A DNA stretch of 64,000 nt, taken from the NCBI GenBank assembly GCA_023053575.1, contig JAKZAP010000007.1:19245464-19309463 (forward strand), read 5' to 3'. Position 1 is the first letter of the stretch. Each line of letters starts with the position of its first letter. The DNA is from Branchinecta lynchi. Its lineage: Eukaryota > Arthropoda > Branchiopoda > Anostraca > Branchinectidae. Under the pieces are notes generated by a model. It had not been told where the DNA came from and did not search any database. It saw only the letters and a list, made by a program, of their open reading frames with translations. This document shows, piece after piece, positions 11,270-22,200 of the stretch. The translations under genes were made by a program, and so were the position numbers.

Positions 11270-12232
11270 GCTTTCGAGACTAAGTGACCTGGCCAGCGAT
11301 TTAGTATCCAGCTCATCACCATCTCCCTATATAACTACTCCAAAATATGGATGTGTTCTCTGGATGTAATCCGTTGATTCCTGCAGCTTCTCCCAAAACG
11401 CCTTTCTTGCGGCAGCGGGCTGACCAGGTGAATAGTAGAAAACGCACACCGCTACCGCAGAGAATGGCCTAGGGAGTCGCTTAGGTTGCACTTTCACCCA
11501 AATAATCTCATCTTGTTCATCAAAGAAAGGTATAGTTAAAAGCTGTGGTTTAAAATCTTCATGTACAAGGGTCATAACTCCTCCTCCTTTCTTCCCAAGG
11601 GGATGGTCATCAGGGCGAAGTTTAACAAAAGAAGAAAATTTTGGAACTTTTAATAAATTTAAATCTTGTCGATGAACCTCGGTTATACCGATGACAGAAG
11701 AACCGAGCATTAGGGCCGTGGACTCAAGTTCAGTTAATTTTTCTAGGTTTAAACTTTCCGCATTGCTGTAGAGGAAGGAAGGAAACACGTAACGCTTATC
11801 ATTAAATTCACGGGATACCGCTTTATTTTTAAATTTCTTGCCTCCCACCGATCCCGGGGCAGCATCATGGGGGAGGGGGAGAGGAAAAGGAAGGGGAGAG
11901 ACTGGTGTCGGTTCCGAGACTGGCTCCAATCCTTCATCCGTACCTTGGTCCGTCACAACCGGCAGCCCTATGACATTCGACAGCAGAAACTTCGGGTAAG
12001 AACCATTTCTTGTTGCATTTCTTGTTGTGGTTGACCTGTATTGATTTTCTTCGTTGTGAGAGTACAACCCCGGCGCAAGGTATGAGATGTCCTTTGAGGG
12101 AAGCAAAAGTTCAGTGGTTTGAGTAGAGATTGGTGTTGGTAGTACTTGATCGGGGTTTTCGAGTTTTCTTGAGTCCGTTTTAGATGGGAGGTTATGTCGT
12201 GGGGCTGGTAGATCTTGTGTAGTTCGCACCAT
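11270..12232 (-). pseudogene. LINE ORF2 N-terminus and endonuclease domain
   Basis: Starts MVRTTQDLPAPRHNLPSK and runs through a Pro-rich segment into an endonuclease domain: FLYSNAESLNLEKLTEL, GSSVIGITEVH (catalytic Glu), LGKKGGGVMTLV and VCVFYYSPGQPAAARKAF. An in-frame TAG at 11327-11329 sits where the GD(F/G)N-type motif begins (VVI-stop-GDGDELD). The same frame is open again after it, so it is one point nonsense change. The endonuclease would nick target DNA to prime reverse transcription. Confidence 0.85.
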
Positions 12233-12689
12233 TAGTGGAACCGTTTAGTGGAACCGTGATATCAATCTCCGTTCTTGGCAACAAAATTACAGAGAATAGA
12301 ATTGAATTTCGCAACTTTAACCTTAGAACCTTTTCGGCAATATCTTTGATCAACACCAAACATAGAAACAGGCTGAGTGCAGAGAATACCCTTATTATTG
12401 CCATTAGTGACATTGAGCAAAGATATGACAAATTTTAGCTACAAAGCAGCCTCAGGTGTCCCAATGATTTTGTATATATTTTAAACATGTATGCCTTATC
12501 ATTCATGACAACAAATATCATATTTTGACGTTCTAGAAAATGGTTCTGAAAACGCAACGTTTTCTAACCTTGATTGGGTTACGCCGTGCATAAAAGGTTT
12601 GGGAACCGACCAACAAACTGCGACGAAACAGTTAATAAGGATTTTAGATCGGTTAACCGAAGGGGGCTCATAGTGGAAATCCTGAAGGT

Positions 12690-12840
12690 TAGTTAACTGG
12701 ATGACGGTGAAAAACCGCAGCTAGTGTATCTCAAAAAGCCGTTATCATTATTGCAGATGGATGGACAAACTCACCATGTCAAATGAATTCGTAGCTTCCG
12801 CTTGGAATCTCAAATAGCGTCCAAAATTTGTTCATCCTTA
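12690..12840 (+). pseudogene. Possible hAT transposase remnant
   Basis: The frame reads KAVIIIADGWTNSPCQMNS before a stop. hAT transposases have a conserved DGWT motif preceded by hydrophobic residues. Only this short motif supports the call. Confidence 0.2.
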
Positions 12841-12952
12841 CATGCTCGAAATTCAATCGCTCTTTTTGATGATGAAACATTTGCTTACTTTTAACGGATG
12901 AAAGAAATTTCACAAAGTTTCACAGTGTGACTATACTCTAAAAAAAAAAATC

Positions 12953-13070
12953 TTGCAGTATTTGCTACTGGGATTAATCTTGTCTCCAAAAAGAAAATCT
13001 TATCTTTAATTCGGATTAATCTTATCTCGTTAGAGATAAGATTAATCTCAGTACCAAATACTGCAGTTAA
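12953..13070. repeat. Short palindromic MITE-like hairpin
   Basis: The left arm (tgcagtatttgctactgg, gattaatcttgtctcc) is answered by an inverted right arm (gagataagattaatctca, gtaccaaatactgca), with extra ATTAATCTTATCT repeats between. It lies in the intron region after exon 8. Confidence 0.75.
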
Positions 13071-13131
13071 CTTTATTCCTTACTCAGAGAAACTTTTACG
13101 GTGTAGACTAGAAATAAGAACTATTACTCAC

Positions 13132-13247
13132 TTGCACTTCTTTGTGTCATACAGCATTCCAGTAGAACAATCCTTCCGAAGCCTCTCCGGACAGGTACAC
13201 TGGCACAGTTTTTCGACCCACTCCTGCGGTTTGGGGCATTTGGAAAC
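13132..13247 (-). CDS. Exon 8 of the VEGF-like gene: Balbiani-ring-like Cys-rich repeat
   Basis: 116 bp, phase 0 to 2. The acceptor is attttattgtgttag|GTT and the donor is TGCAA|GTGAGTAAT. It reads VSKCPKPQEWVEKLCQCTCP, then a short basic run, and ends YDTKKC plus AA. The spacing CxxxxxW(x4)CxCxC is the BR3P/silk-like repeat found in the C-terminal tails of VEGF-C/D and many invertebrate VEGFs. The split codon shows that at least one further exon must follow. I could not find it between 12.4 and 13.1 kb. A LINE occupies 9-12.2 kb just downstream. Confidence 0.85.
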
Positions 13248-16200
13248 CTAACACAATAAAATATACAAAATAATTTAGAATACCCATTTATTTTGACTGC
13301 CTTCACGGCCCATTCGTCGTTTCATGCCATTAAAGGTATCGACTGCATATCTATATTATGTTATATACTGTATAATGGTGATAATATATTATCTACAGAT
13401 TTGGATTTAGATTTATTAATTGCTAAGCAGCCCGAGGGCCATGGCAACTAATAATCACACAAAAATATCACATACCAGAAGAAAACGCACAGCACAAAAA
13501 GAAAGAAAAAGCTCCTCCGTAATGTTTCTCTTCTCTAATGGCTCGTTTCAATATTTCTTTGGTATTTCCCTAATCCAAAAACCTACTTCTATGTTCCATC
13601 GCTGTCCTCAGGAATCGCCCAATCTCTTAATCGTAGTAAAAACACTCATTCCTAACAACATTGATTAACCATTCTTCATCAAAGTCACCCACACCGTATA
13701 CTATAGTGGAAAATGATCTCGGGAAGTCGGCGAGAAGTTTGCGAACGCCAGAATGCCCAGAATTGCCCTATAATTCATTGGAGTCACGAGTGCCGATGTT
13801 AGGGAACTAACGGGAAGTCTATCGACGCATTTCACAGTAGGCGGCACAGATTCAATATCAAAGTACGGTATCAGATGATCCTTATCCTCTTTCATCACGT
13901 ACCTTTTTGCAGCGACAGGAGCAGCTTTTCTGTTCGTAATTCTGTTTGATTGTACAATCCTTCGCTTTCACACGGCAGTCACACTTGCACTTTTTGTGCT
14001 GCTCAACCTCGATTTTCTTGACAAACGTTTTCTGTCCGTACATCCCAACAACCTGAAACAAATTCAGGTCTACGTTAATATTTAGGTAATATACTAAAGG
14101 TTAACTTCAGGCATTGAGGTTGATATCGGAAAATAATACCGAGTCGGTCATTGGAAATAGCCTCCGGCCCGAAGGCGAGGTTGATATTTTTAAATGGCCA
14201 TCGAGGTTGTCCTTCCGATCTTTTTTGAACATAAATCCTCTCTACAGGCTGATATGGCTTCATATCATCCTCTCTGGAGGCTGATTATGACTTCAATCAT
14301 CGTGAGGGCTGATAAAGTAGTGTCTCTGAAAACTGGTATGATTTTCACACCGCTATCCTCACATAGGTATAGAGTTCCAGCGAAGTTATTACAAGTTACG
14401 ATGATAAGAGGAGGGGCGAGCGCCGTATTGTGGAAGTTATCACGCTCTCTGGGACGAAAATAATAACAACGCCAATATACGTCATCACTCTTACGGGAGC
14501 TCCTGCAGAACCGATAGATATTATCACTTATGATGCTCGCGACCATCATAAGTAAATTGTAACGATCACAACAGTCGTTGAACGAAAATAATAAGTGGGA
14601 GGAGCCAATTTACTTATTACGGCGGGCTTTGGAAAATTATAACTTTGGCAATTATAACAATAATAGTAACGATCATAATTAATAGTAAGTCGCTGGAGCG
14701 CTACCATAGTATCGAGTCTAACTCATATGAACCCTCGGTTTTCACCAGTGCTCATAGGTCTGTATGACACGGATCAAACTTCAGCTAACCAGGTAAGTCT
14801 CCTTTAACCCATCTATTATATCATGCATCCTCTCATATGTAACGCTAACTTTCCGTGTGAACATTATCGTAATATAACTGACCATGGGTCAAAGGAGAAT
14901 ATGCGTTATATACTTGTTGGAGAAAAGTTATATCAGCTTATTCTTAAATTATAACATTGTTTGATCGTACTCGGATGCTTTCAAATTTTGAATCTTTTTG
15001 TTGAGACGGAAGGTTAGTCTGGCTCTAAGTAAATTCTGGTTCGTACACTGTTAGAAGTTGTATAACAAAAAATGCGTAATTCAGCATCTACGAAATGAAA
15101 CACTGTCATTCTGTTACACCACAGAAAAACAAGACCAAAGGTTTTGATGGGATCCTACAAATTTCATATTTGATCCAACTAACAGATCTTCTAGATATCC
15201 GGTCTTGACCAGACTCCTTGAAAATTTGTACTATTAAAATTTAGAAATAGATTAAGGCCAATGGCGATCATCTAAGAAAACCAAGTTCAGATTTGGATTC
15301 AGTGTTTGTGTTTACCACTACACGTCATCTCTACCCGTATGGAAATAGTTCAAGTCATTGTATTATGTGACATTTTGCAATCGTAAACAATTGAAAACAA
15401 TTGGAAGGGATCGTAAACAATTGTTTTTTTACGACTGGAAACAGTCATTTACGATTGGAAACACTTGTTTACGACTGGAAACACGGAAAGGGGTACCGGT
15501 TCATCTAGCCGTTCGGGAACTATACGAGTTACCCCTCCCCCCCACACACACACTAGAATAGAAAAAGCTTTCTGTCACATCTAATCGGGTTTCCAGTACG
15601 TAAACAAGATTTCCCTTTCCCTTTCTATCACATCTAATCAGTTTCCAGTACGTACGCCAGATTTCATTTTCCCTAGCACACACGGAAATCGAAACTTGCT
15701 CACTGGACAAACTGACCCAATGGATTTAGACCACTATGTGAAATGTCTACCAAGGATGCAAAATCATAACAGCTTGCTTTTGCAAAAGCATGAAAGATAA
15801 CATGCAAGGGTTGTCTGTTCAAACTGCGCATCCTTGTGTTATCTCTTATGGAACTTCTGACAGTATGGTCTGCGATTAAATGTTAGTCAGCGCCCGAAGA
15901 TCTCCGCACTTGTGGGAGTTTCTGGTTCCTTTCAGTCTCCTATATATATTGCGAAGTGAGAACACATGATCAGGATAGGATGCTCCCGGTCGGGACTACC
16001 TGCCCTGACTGTTGGCACCATCATCACTTCCATGCGGAAAAGTTGAAATCTGTTCAACTTGATGATGAAAGTGAAGGCACTCCGACCGGAAAATCCTGAT
16101 CGAGTGTTCGCACCCTTATAGTGCGAACTGCGAACACACGATCAGGAACGAGAGCTCCCGGACTGGAATTCCTGTCTGGATTTTCCGCACCATCATCACT

Positions 16201-19200
16201 TCCGTATGGAAAAGTCGAACCCGAATTCAACACGAATGCTTTGTTGAAATAGGTGTTATAAGGTGTATTACGACGCATAAGGTTTATTACAGACTCCTCT
16301 TTTCTCGGAGCGCGCTATAATAAGGTGAATAAGGAGAACATACTCGCGTTCTATTCACGTTTCTGCAGGGCCAATCAGATCGCTTTGTTGGTTCCGCCAG
16401 CGGGCCGAGGATAGGAGCAGCGTCGTCAGGGTTGCCACGGGAACAACTCTACTTTGTTGGAAGCTGAAGAAACAACTTTTCTTCCAAAGAACTCGTTTTG
16501 TTCTGTTACGACTGCTTATTAATAGTTCGAAGACCTATGCTGTCCATCCGTAGATTTAATGCTTTTTACAATGTGTTGGGCGTCAAATTGTACTCATGTT
16601 CTTACCTCACTTGTAGAGTGGCCACACCGTTGAAACTTTTCGTGCTACTAAATACTGGATAAAAGTGTACTTTTCTTGAAAGTTCTGTCTTAACAGTAAC
16701 GAAAAAATGTGTTGCAACAATTTAGCGATGCTTTTGTTCTAAACTACTAAAATTAACGTCTGGATATAATTTTTTATTAAATGTGTTCTTCTGAAGTGCT
16801 ACTTCTAGAGAGGAGTCTCAACAGCAAAACTTTCGTGCTACCACCGGCAACCGTGCTCACTTCAGTTGTCAACTTACTTTGTGCGTCACCTTCTCTATGC
16901 CGTCAGGTGTTGGTGCACATTCCAGGGCTTCGTGATTACAGCAGCCTCCGCAGCGATCCACCAGGACACATTTAGGGAAAAGTGATACCGCGGGATCATC
17001 AACAGGAACACGGATTGGCGTCTAAAATATCCAGATGAATTTACAGAACACCTCGTACTATCTACTGTTAAAGCGCAGCTCTTGAATGATTTTTTATGGC
17101 ACTTGAGCTTACTCAAGTGCCATATAGCGATTGTTATTTCTGTCCGTCAGTCGGTCTGTCGGTCTGTCGGTCCCGGTTTTGCTAGTTCGGGCACTTCCAG
17201 ATAAGCTAGGACGATGAAACTTGGCAAGCATATCAGGAACTGGACCAGATTAAATTAGAAATTGTCACTTCCTCGATCCGACCATCTGGAGGGGAGTGGA
17301 GGGAGGGGGAATCCGGAAAAAATAGGAAAAATGAGATATTTTTAGCTTACGAACGGGTGATCGGATCTTAATGAAACTTAATACATGGAAGGACTTCGTG
17401 TCTCAGACCCTCCATTTTAAATCCAGACCGGATCCGGTGACACTGGGGGGAGTTAGAGGGGGAAACCGGAAATCTTGGAAAACACTTAGAATGGAGGGAT
17501 CCGAATGAAACTTGGTGGAAAGTACAAGCAAAAGTCCTAGATACGTGACTGATATAACCGGAACGGATCCGCTCACTTTGGGGGAGTTGGGGGGGGGGAG
17601 AAGTCCGAATTTGTAGTGATCCCGCGAGTTCCGTGCTTCCTGATGTGCTGGGACGATGGAAATTGACAGGCATGTCTGGGACCCGACCAGCTTAAATAGG
17701 AAATCATCAATTCCCCGATTCGACCATCTGGGGGGGGGGGGGGGGGGAGTGGAGGGAGGGTGAAGCCAAAATTTGAGGTAGTTTTAGCTTGCGAACGGGT
17801 GATCGGATCTTGATGAAAATTGATATTTAGGATGACCTCGTGTCTCAGACACCTCACTTTAAATCCGGGCCGGATCCGATGACACTGGGGGGAGTTGGAG
17901 GAGGGAACCGGAAATTTTGAGAAACGCTTAAAGTGGAGGGATCGGGATGAAACTTGGTGGGAAAAACAAGCACAGGTCCTAGAAACGTCATTGACATAAC
18001 CGGACCGGATCAGGGCACTGTGGGGGAGTTGGGGTGGGGAACCGGAAATTTTGAGAAACGCTTAAAGTGGAGGGATCGGGATGAAACTTGATGGGAAAAA
18101 CAAGCACAGGTCCTAGACACGTCATTGACATAACCGGACCGGATCAGGGCACTGTGGGGGAGTTGGGATGGGGGTCCGGTTTTCTAGCGATCCCGCGAGT
18201 TCGGCATACTTCCTGGTGTCCTAGGGCGATGAAACTTGGCAGGTATGTCAAGGATCCGAACAGATTGACTTGAGAACAGCCGTTTCCCCGACCCGACCAT
18301 CGTGGGGGGAGTGGGTGGATGGGGAGTCCGGAATCTAGTGGCGTGCATAACTTTTGAACGGGTGATCGGATCTTGATGAAAATTGATATTTAGGATGACC
18401 TTGTGTCTCAGACACCTCACTTTAAATCCGGGCCGGATCCGATGACACTGGGGGGAGTTGGAGGAGGTAACCGGAAATTTTGAGAAACGCTTAAAGTAGA
18501 GGGATCGGGATGAAACTTGGTGGGAAAAACAAGCACAGGTCCTAGACACGTCATTGACATAACCGGACCGGATCCGATGACACTGGGAGGAGTTGGAGGA
18601 GGGAACCGGAAATTTTGAGAAACGCTTAAAGTGGAGGGATCGGGATGAAACTTGGTGGGAAAAACAAGCACAGGTCCTCGACACGTCATTGACATAACCG
18701 GACCGGATCAGGGCACTGTGGGGGAGTTGGGGTGGGGGTCCGGATTTCTAGCGATCCCGCGAGTTCGGCATACTTCCTGATGTCCTAGGGCGATGAAACT
18801 TGGCAGGTATGTCAGGGATCCGAACAGATTGACTTGAGAACAGCCGTTTCCCCGACCCGACCATCGTGGGGGGAGTGGGTGGAGGGGAGTCCGGAATCTA
18901 GTGGCGTGCATAACTTTTGAACGGGTGATCGGATTTGAATGAAACTTGTCTGGTGAGCTATCGCCTCGGACGTTCAGTGTCACGTCCGAGTCGGGTCCGA
19001 TACCTGTGGGGATGGGGGGGGGGGTGGAAAACTCAAGAAACTCTAAAAGTAGAGGGATTGAGACGAAACTTAATGGATGGAACAAGCATTAGGCCTAGAT
19101 GAAATTGACGGAGCCAGATGGTTTCGGGGCTCTGTGGGGGGAGCTGGAGGGGGTTTCATGGAATTCCGGTAGTCGTGAGTTAGAATAGTTCCAGATGTAA

Positions 19201-22200
19201 AACGACAACGAAACTTTGCAGGCATATTAGCGACCCGAATTATCTTGACTTAAAAACCTGACACAACGTAACCCCGGAAACTTCCGTTCCTAGATCCGAG
19301 CATTTTTGGGGGAGCAAGAGAAGAGAAATATGGACTTCTATAAATTGCGAACGAGTGGTCTGATTCGAGTGAAACTTCATGGGTGATACGAATCGATGGC
19401 CTCGACATGTAAAACATGCGTTCGAACCATATGCGACCACGATTAGGGGAATTGGGGGTGGGGGGACTTTTGACATGCACAAAAACCAAACGGATAGACC
19501 GAATGAGATGCAATTCGACAGTGCCGAGTTTATGCGGCCTAGATTTGTTATTTGGCGTCTGGGCCGGATTCGGCCAAGGTAGGGGGGGGGGGGTACTGGA
19601 AACTTGCAGATAGGCTATGCTCCAATTTCAGTCAAACTTGATGAGGGAATTAAGAGATTGGGCCCGAACCGGCTCCGACAACGTTGGTGGGAAGGGGGGG
19701 GGGTACCGGAACTTTCCAAAAATGCTCAGATTCGAGTGAAACTTGGTAGATGGTATAAACGAAGATGCTTTAGGTGGTCGATTTTTTTTTATTCCGAACC
19801 AGATTCGGCCACGGTAGGTGGAAATAGAGTGAGTACCGGAAATCGTGTAGCACGTCTAGGGATCAAACAAATGGATTTATTGGGATGAAAGTTTGAACAG
19901 TCATGTGCATTTGCAATCGAGACGATGCCGGAACTGCTCAGAAATGAGTGAAACTAAATATCCTATTTCTATTTCCGAACCGCCTTTTTGGATGGCGGGT
20001 GTATTTTGTGACGTTTTCATCTACTTTCTTGTACAGCCTACTCGTACAAGTGCCATATGAGCTCGTAGCTCTTGTTCATAATGAAAATGGTTCAGAAATA
20101 CTGTTTTTCAAAAGCTTTGAGTGAAATAACTTGTTTACACGCGAACAATTTAAAACAAATGCACGTCGTGGTCAATTGCTGCGAAACCAAAGCGAAATCA
20201 GAGAGAAAAAACTTTTTATTCGGGACTTCTTACGACAACAAGAGCTACCAGCTGATTGAGTCGATGGTACAAGAAATCAGACGAGAACGTCACAAAATAC
20301 CCCCTTTAATCCCCCAGGATCGGACCTAGAAATAGGATATCTAGTTTCACGCGAGTCTGATCATTTCCGGCATCGTATCGGATCATCTAGAGCAAATGTT
20401 TCATCACACTAGTTTGATCCCTACGAGTGCCATACTATTTCTAGTACCCGTCCCTCCCAAACTCCCCTACCACGGCCGAATCTGGTTCAGAGACATAAAC
20501 AGATTATCTAAAGAATCTTCTCTTACTGGCTATCAAGTTTCAATCGAGTCTTCGGGAAACATAGGTACCCCCCCCCCCCCCCACCGTGCTCGGATCCGGT
20601 CCGGGCCCTAAAATACGCCATCTAAGGCACATGGTCTCTCAACTTTCAAATTTTCCTCAAATCACTCCACTCGTTTGACCCCTGTGCTAGCCACAAAATT
20701 TCCCCCTCCAGCTCCTCCCACCGTGGCCGAGTAGGTCTAAGACACATAAATCTTGGCATCTCCGACATTTTCTCTTCTCGCCCTTGAAGTTTGACTCGAA
20801 TCGGAACATATCTGAAAGTTTCCGGTTTCCGCTTCATCTTCCTCCTACCGTGGCTGCATCCGGTCCGGACGCCAAAAAACAAACTAGGCCGCACAAACTC
20901 GGTAACAGAGCTCGGTACTACCCAAATTGCATCCCATTAGGCCATTTCGTTTGGTTTTTGTGTATGTCACAAATTTTCGCCCCCCCCCCTCCAACTCCCC
21001 AAGATGTTGCCGCTGTGGTTCGGAGACATGTTTTGCATATCCAGGCTATTAGTTCTGATCATCCACGAAGTTTCACTCGAATCGGAACACCCGTTCGTAA
21101 ACTACGGAAGTGAGTATTTCCAGATTCCCCTTCCCTTATCTCCCCCAAAAATGGTTCTGATCCAGAAAAGGAATTTTTCCTACAGCATTGTGTCAGGTAC
21201 TTAATCCTTTTGGTCGGGCCACTAATGCCACCAATGCCTTAGCACATCTGGAAGTATCGTAACTCGCCCGTATGGAAATAATTCAAGTCATCGTCTTATG
21301 GGACATTTTTCCAGTCGTAAACAACTGAAAACAATTGGAAACGATCGTAAACTATAGTTTTTTTACGATTGGAAACAGTTGTTTGCGATTGGAAACAGTC
21401 GCTTACGATTGTAAACAGTTGTTTCCAATCGTTTGCGATTGTTAGCCGTTATTAACGATTGTATTTTTACGACTGAAACCGATCGTTTCCGATCGTAATT
21501 TTACGATTGGAAACAACTGTTCCAAACGATTGGAAACAACTGCCTGCCAAGTTTCATCGTCCTAGCACATCTGGAAGTACCGTAACTCGAAAAAGTGTGA
21601 CAAACTGCCCTCAATTTTCCAGATTCCCCCGCCCTCCACTCCCCCGCAGATGGTTGGATCAGGAAACTGATTATTTTCAGGTTAGATTGGTCGGGTCTCT
21701 GGTACGCCTGCCAAATTTCACAGTTTTAAACATGGCCATCGGCCAGGCCGAAGAGGCAAACAAAACAGAAATTGAAAATGGCAAAAGAAACCTATAAACG
21801 CACACCAAAAAGTAACGTGTCTTTGTTTACTTTACACTAGCGCATCTAGCGGCAAAAAAGAACTAATCCGAAGGAATTTTATGAAGGGCTTATGGAGGCG
21901 GTAGACAATTTAATTTTATTCAAATTTATTCAAAAATAATTTTATTCAAAAATGCTGAAATACTAATGATACAATCTTATTCGTCTATTTAAACAGAAAG
22001 GAATCCGTTCACGCGGGGACTTTTTGGTTTGTGTATTTGGAAACTCTCCAGTCCTTCCCTTTATCTTTATCTTGATCTCCACAGTCTATGTCTTGTCGAG
22101 CTGGGGCATGTATATTTATTTTTGGCAGTTATGTTGTCCATGCAACCCAATGTTTGGTCGGAGAAACAGGTTGTTTACAATTATCATTAGTGCAGACGAG

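Larger units (their letters stand above)
8955..12240 (-). mobile_element. Non-LTR retrotransposon (LINE), moderately degraded
   Basis: On the minus strand a single ORF2-type frame carries an N-terminal Pro-rich region, endonuclease, reverse transcriptase and C-terminal region. A short 3' UTR follows, ending in repeats of ATTGAAAA (8961-8990 on the plus strand). Only one nonsense codon and two frameshifts separate the pieces, so the copy is younger than the one at 1.3-4.1 kb. It lies just downstream of exon 8 of the VEGF-like gene, in the same orientation. Confidence 0.9.

Noticed and set aside
13701..13898. Open frame directly after exon 7
   Set aside because: It is out of frame with exon 7 (the in-phase read-through stops after a few codons) and lies in the intron.
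17368..19513. Many overlapping frames on both strands
   Set aside because: They follow the period of the family C tandem units.
20072..20329. 85-codon open frame
   Set aside because: Its second half is the inverted 3' end of family C element C2.
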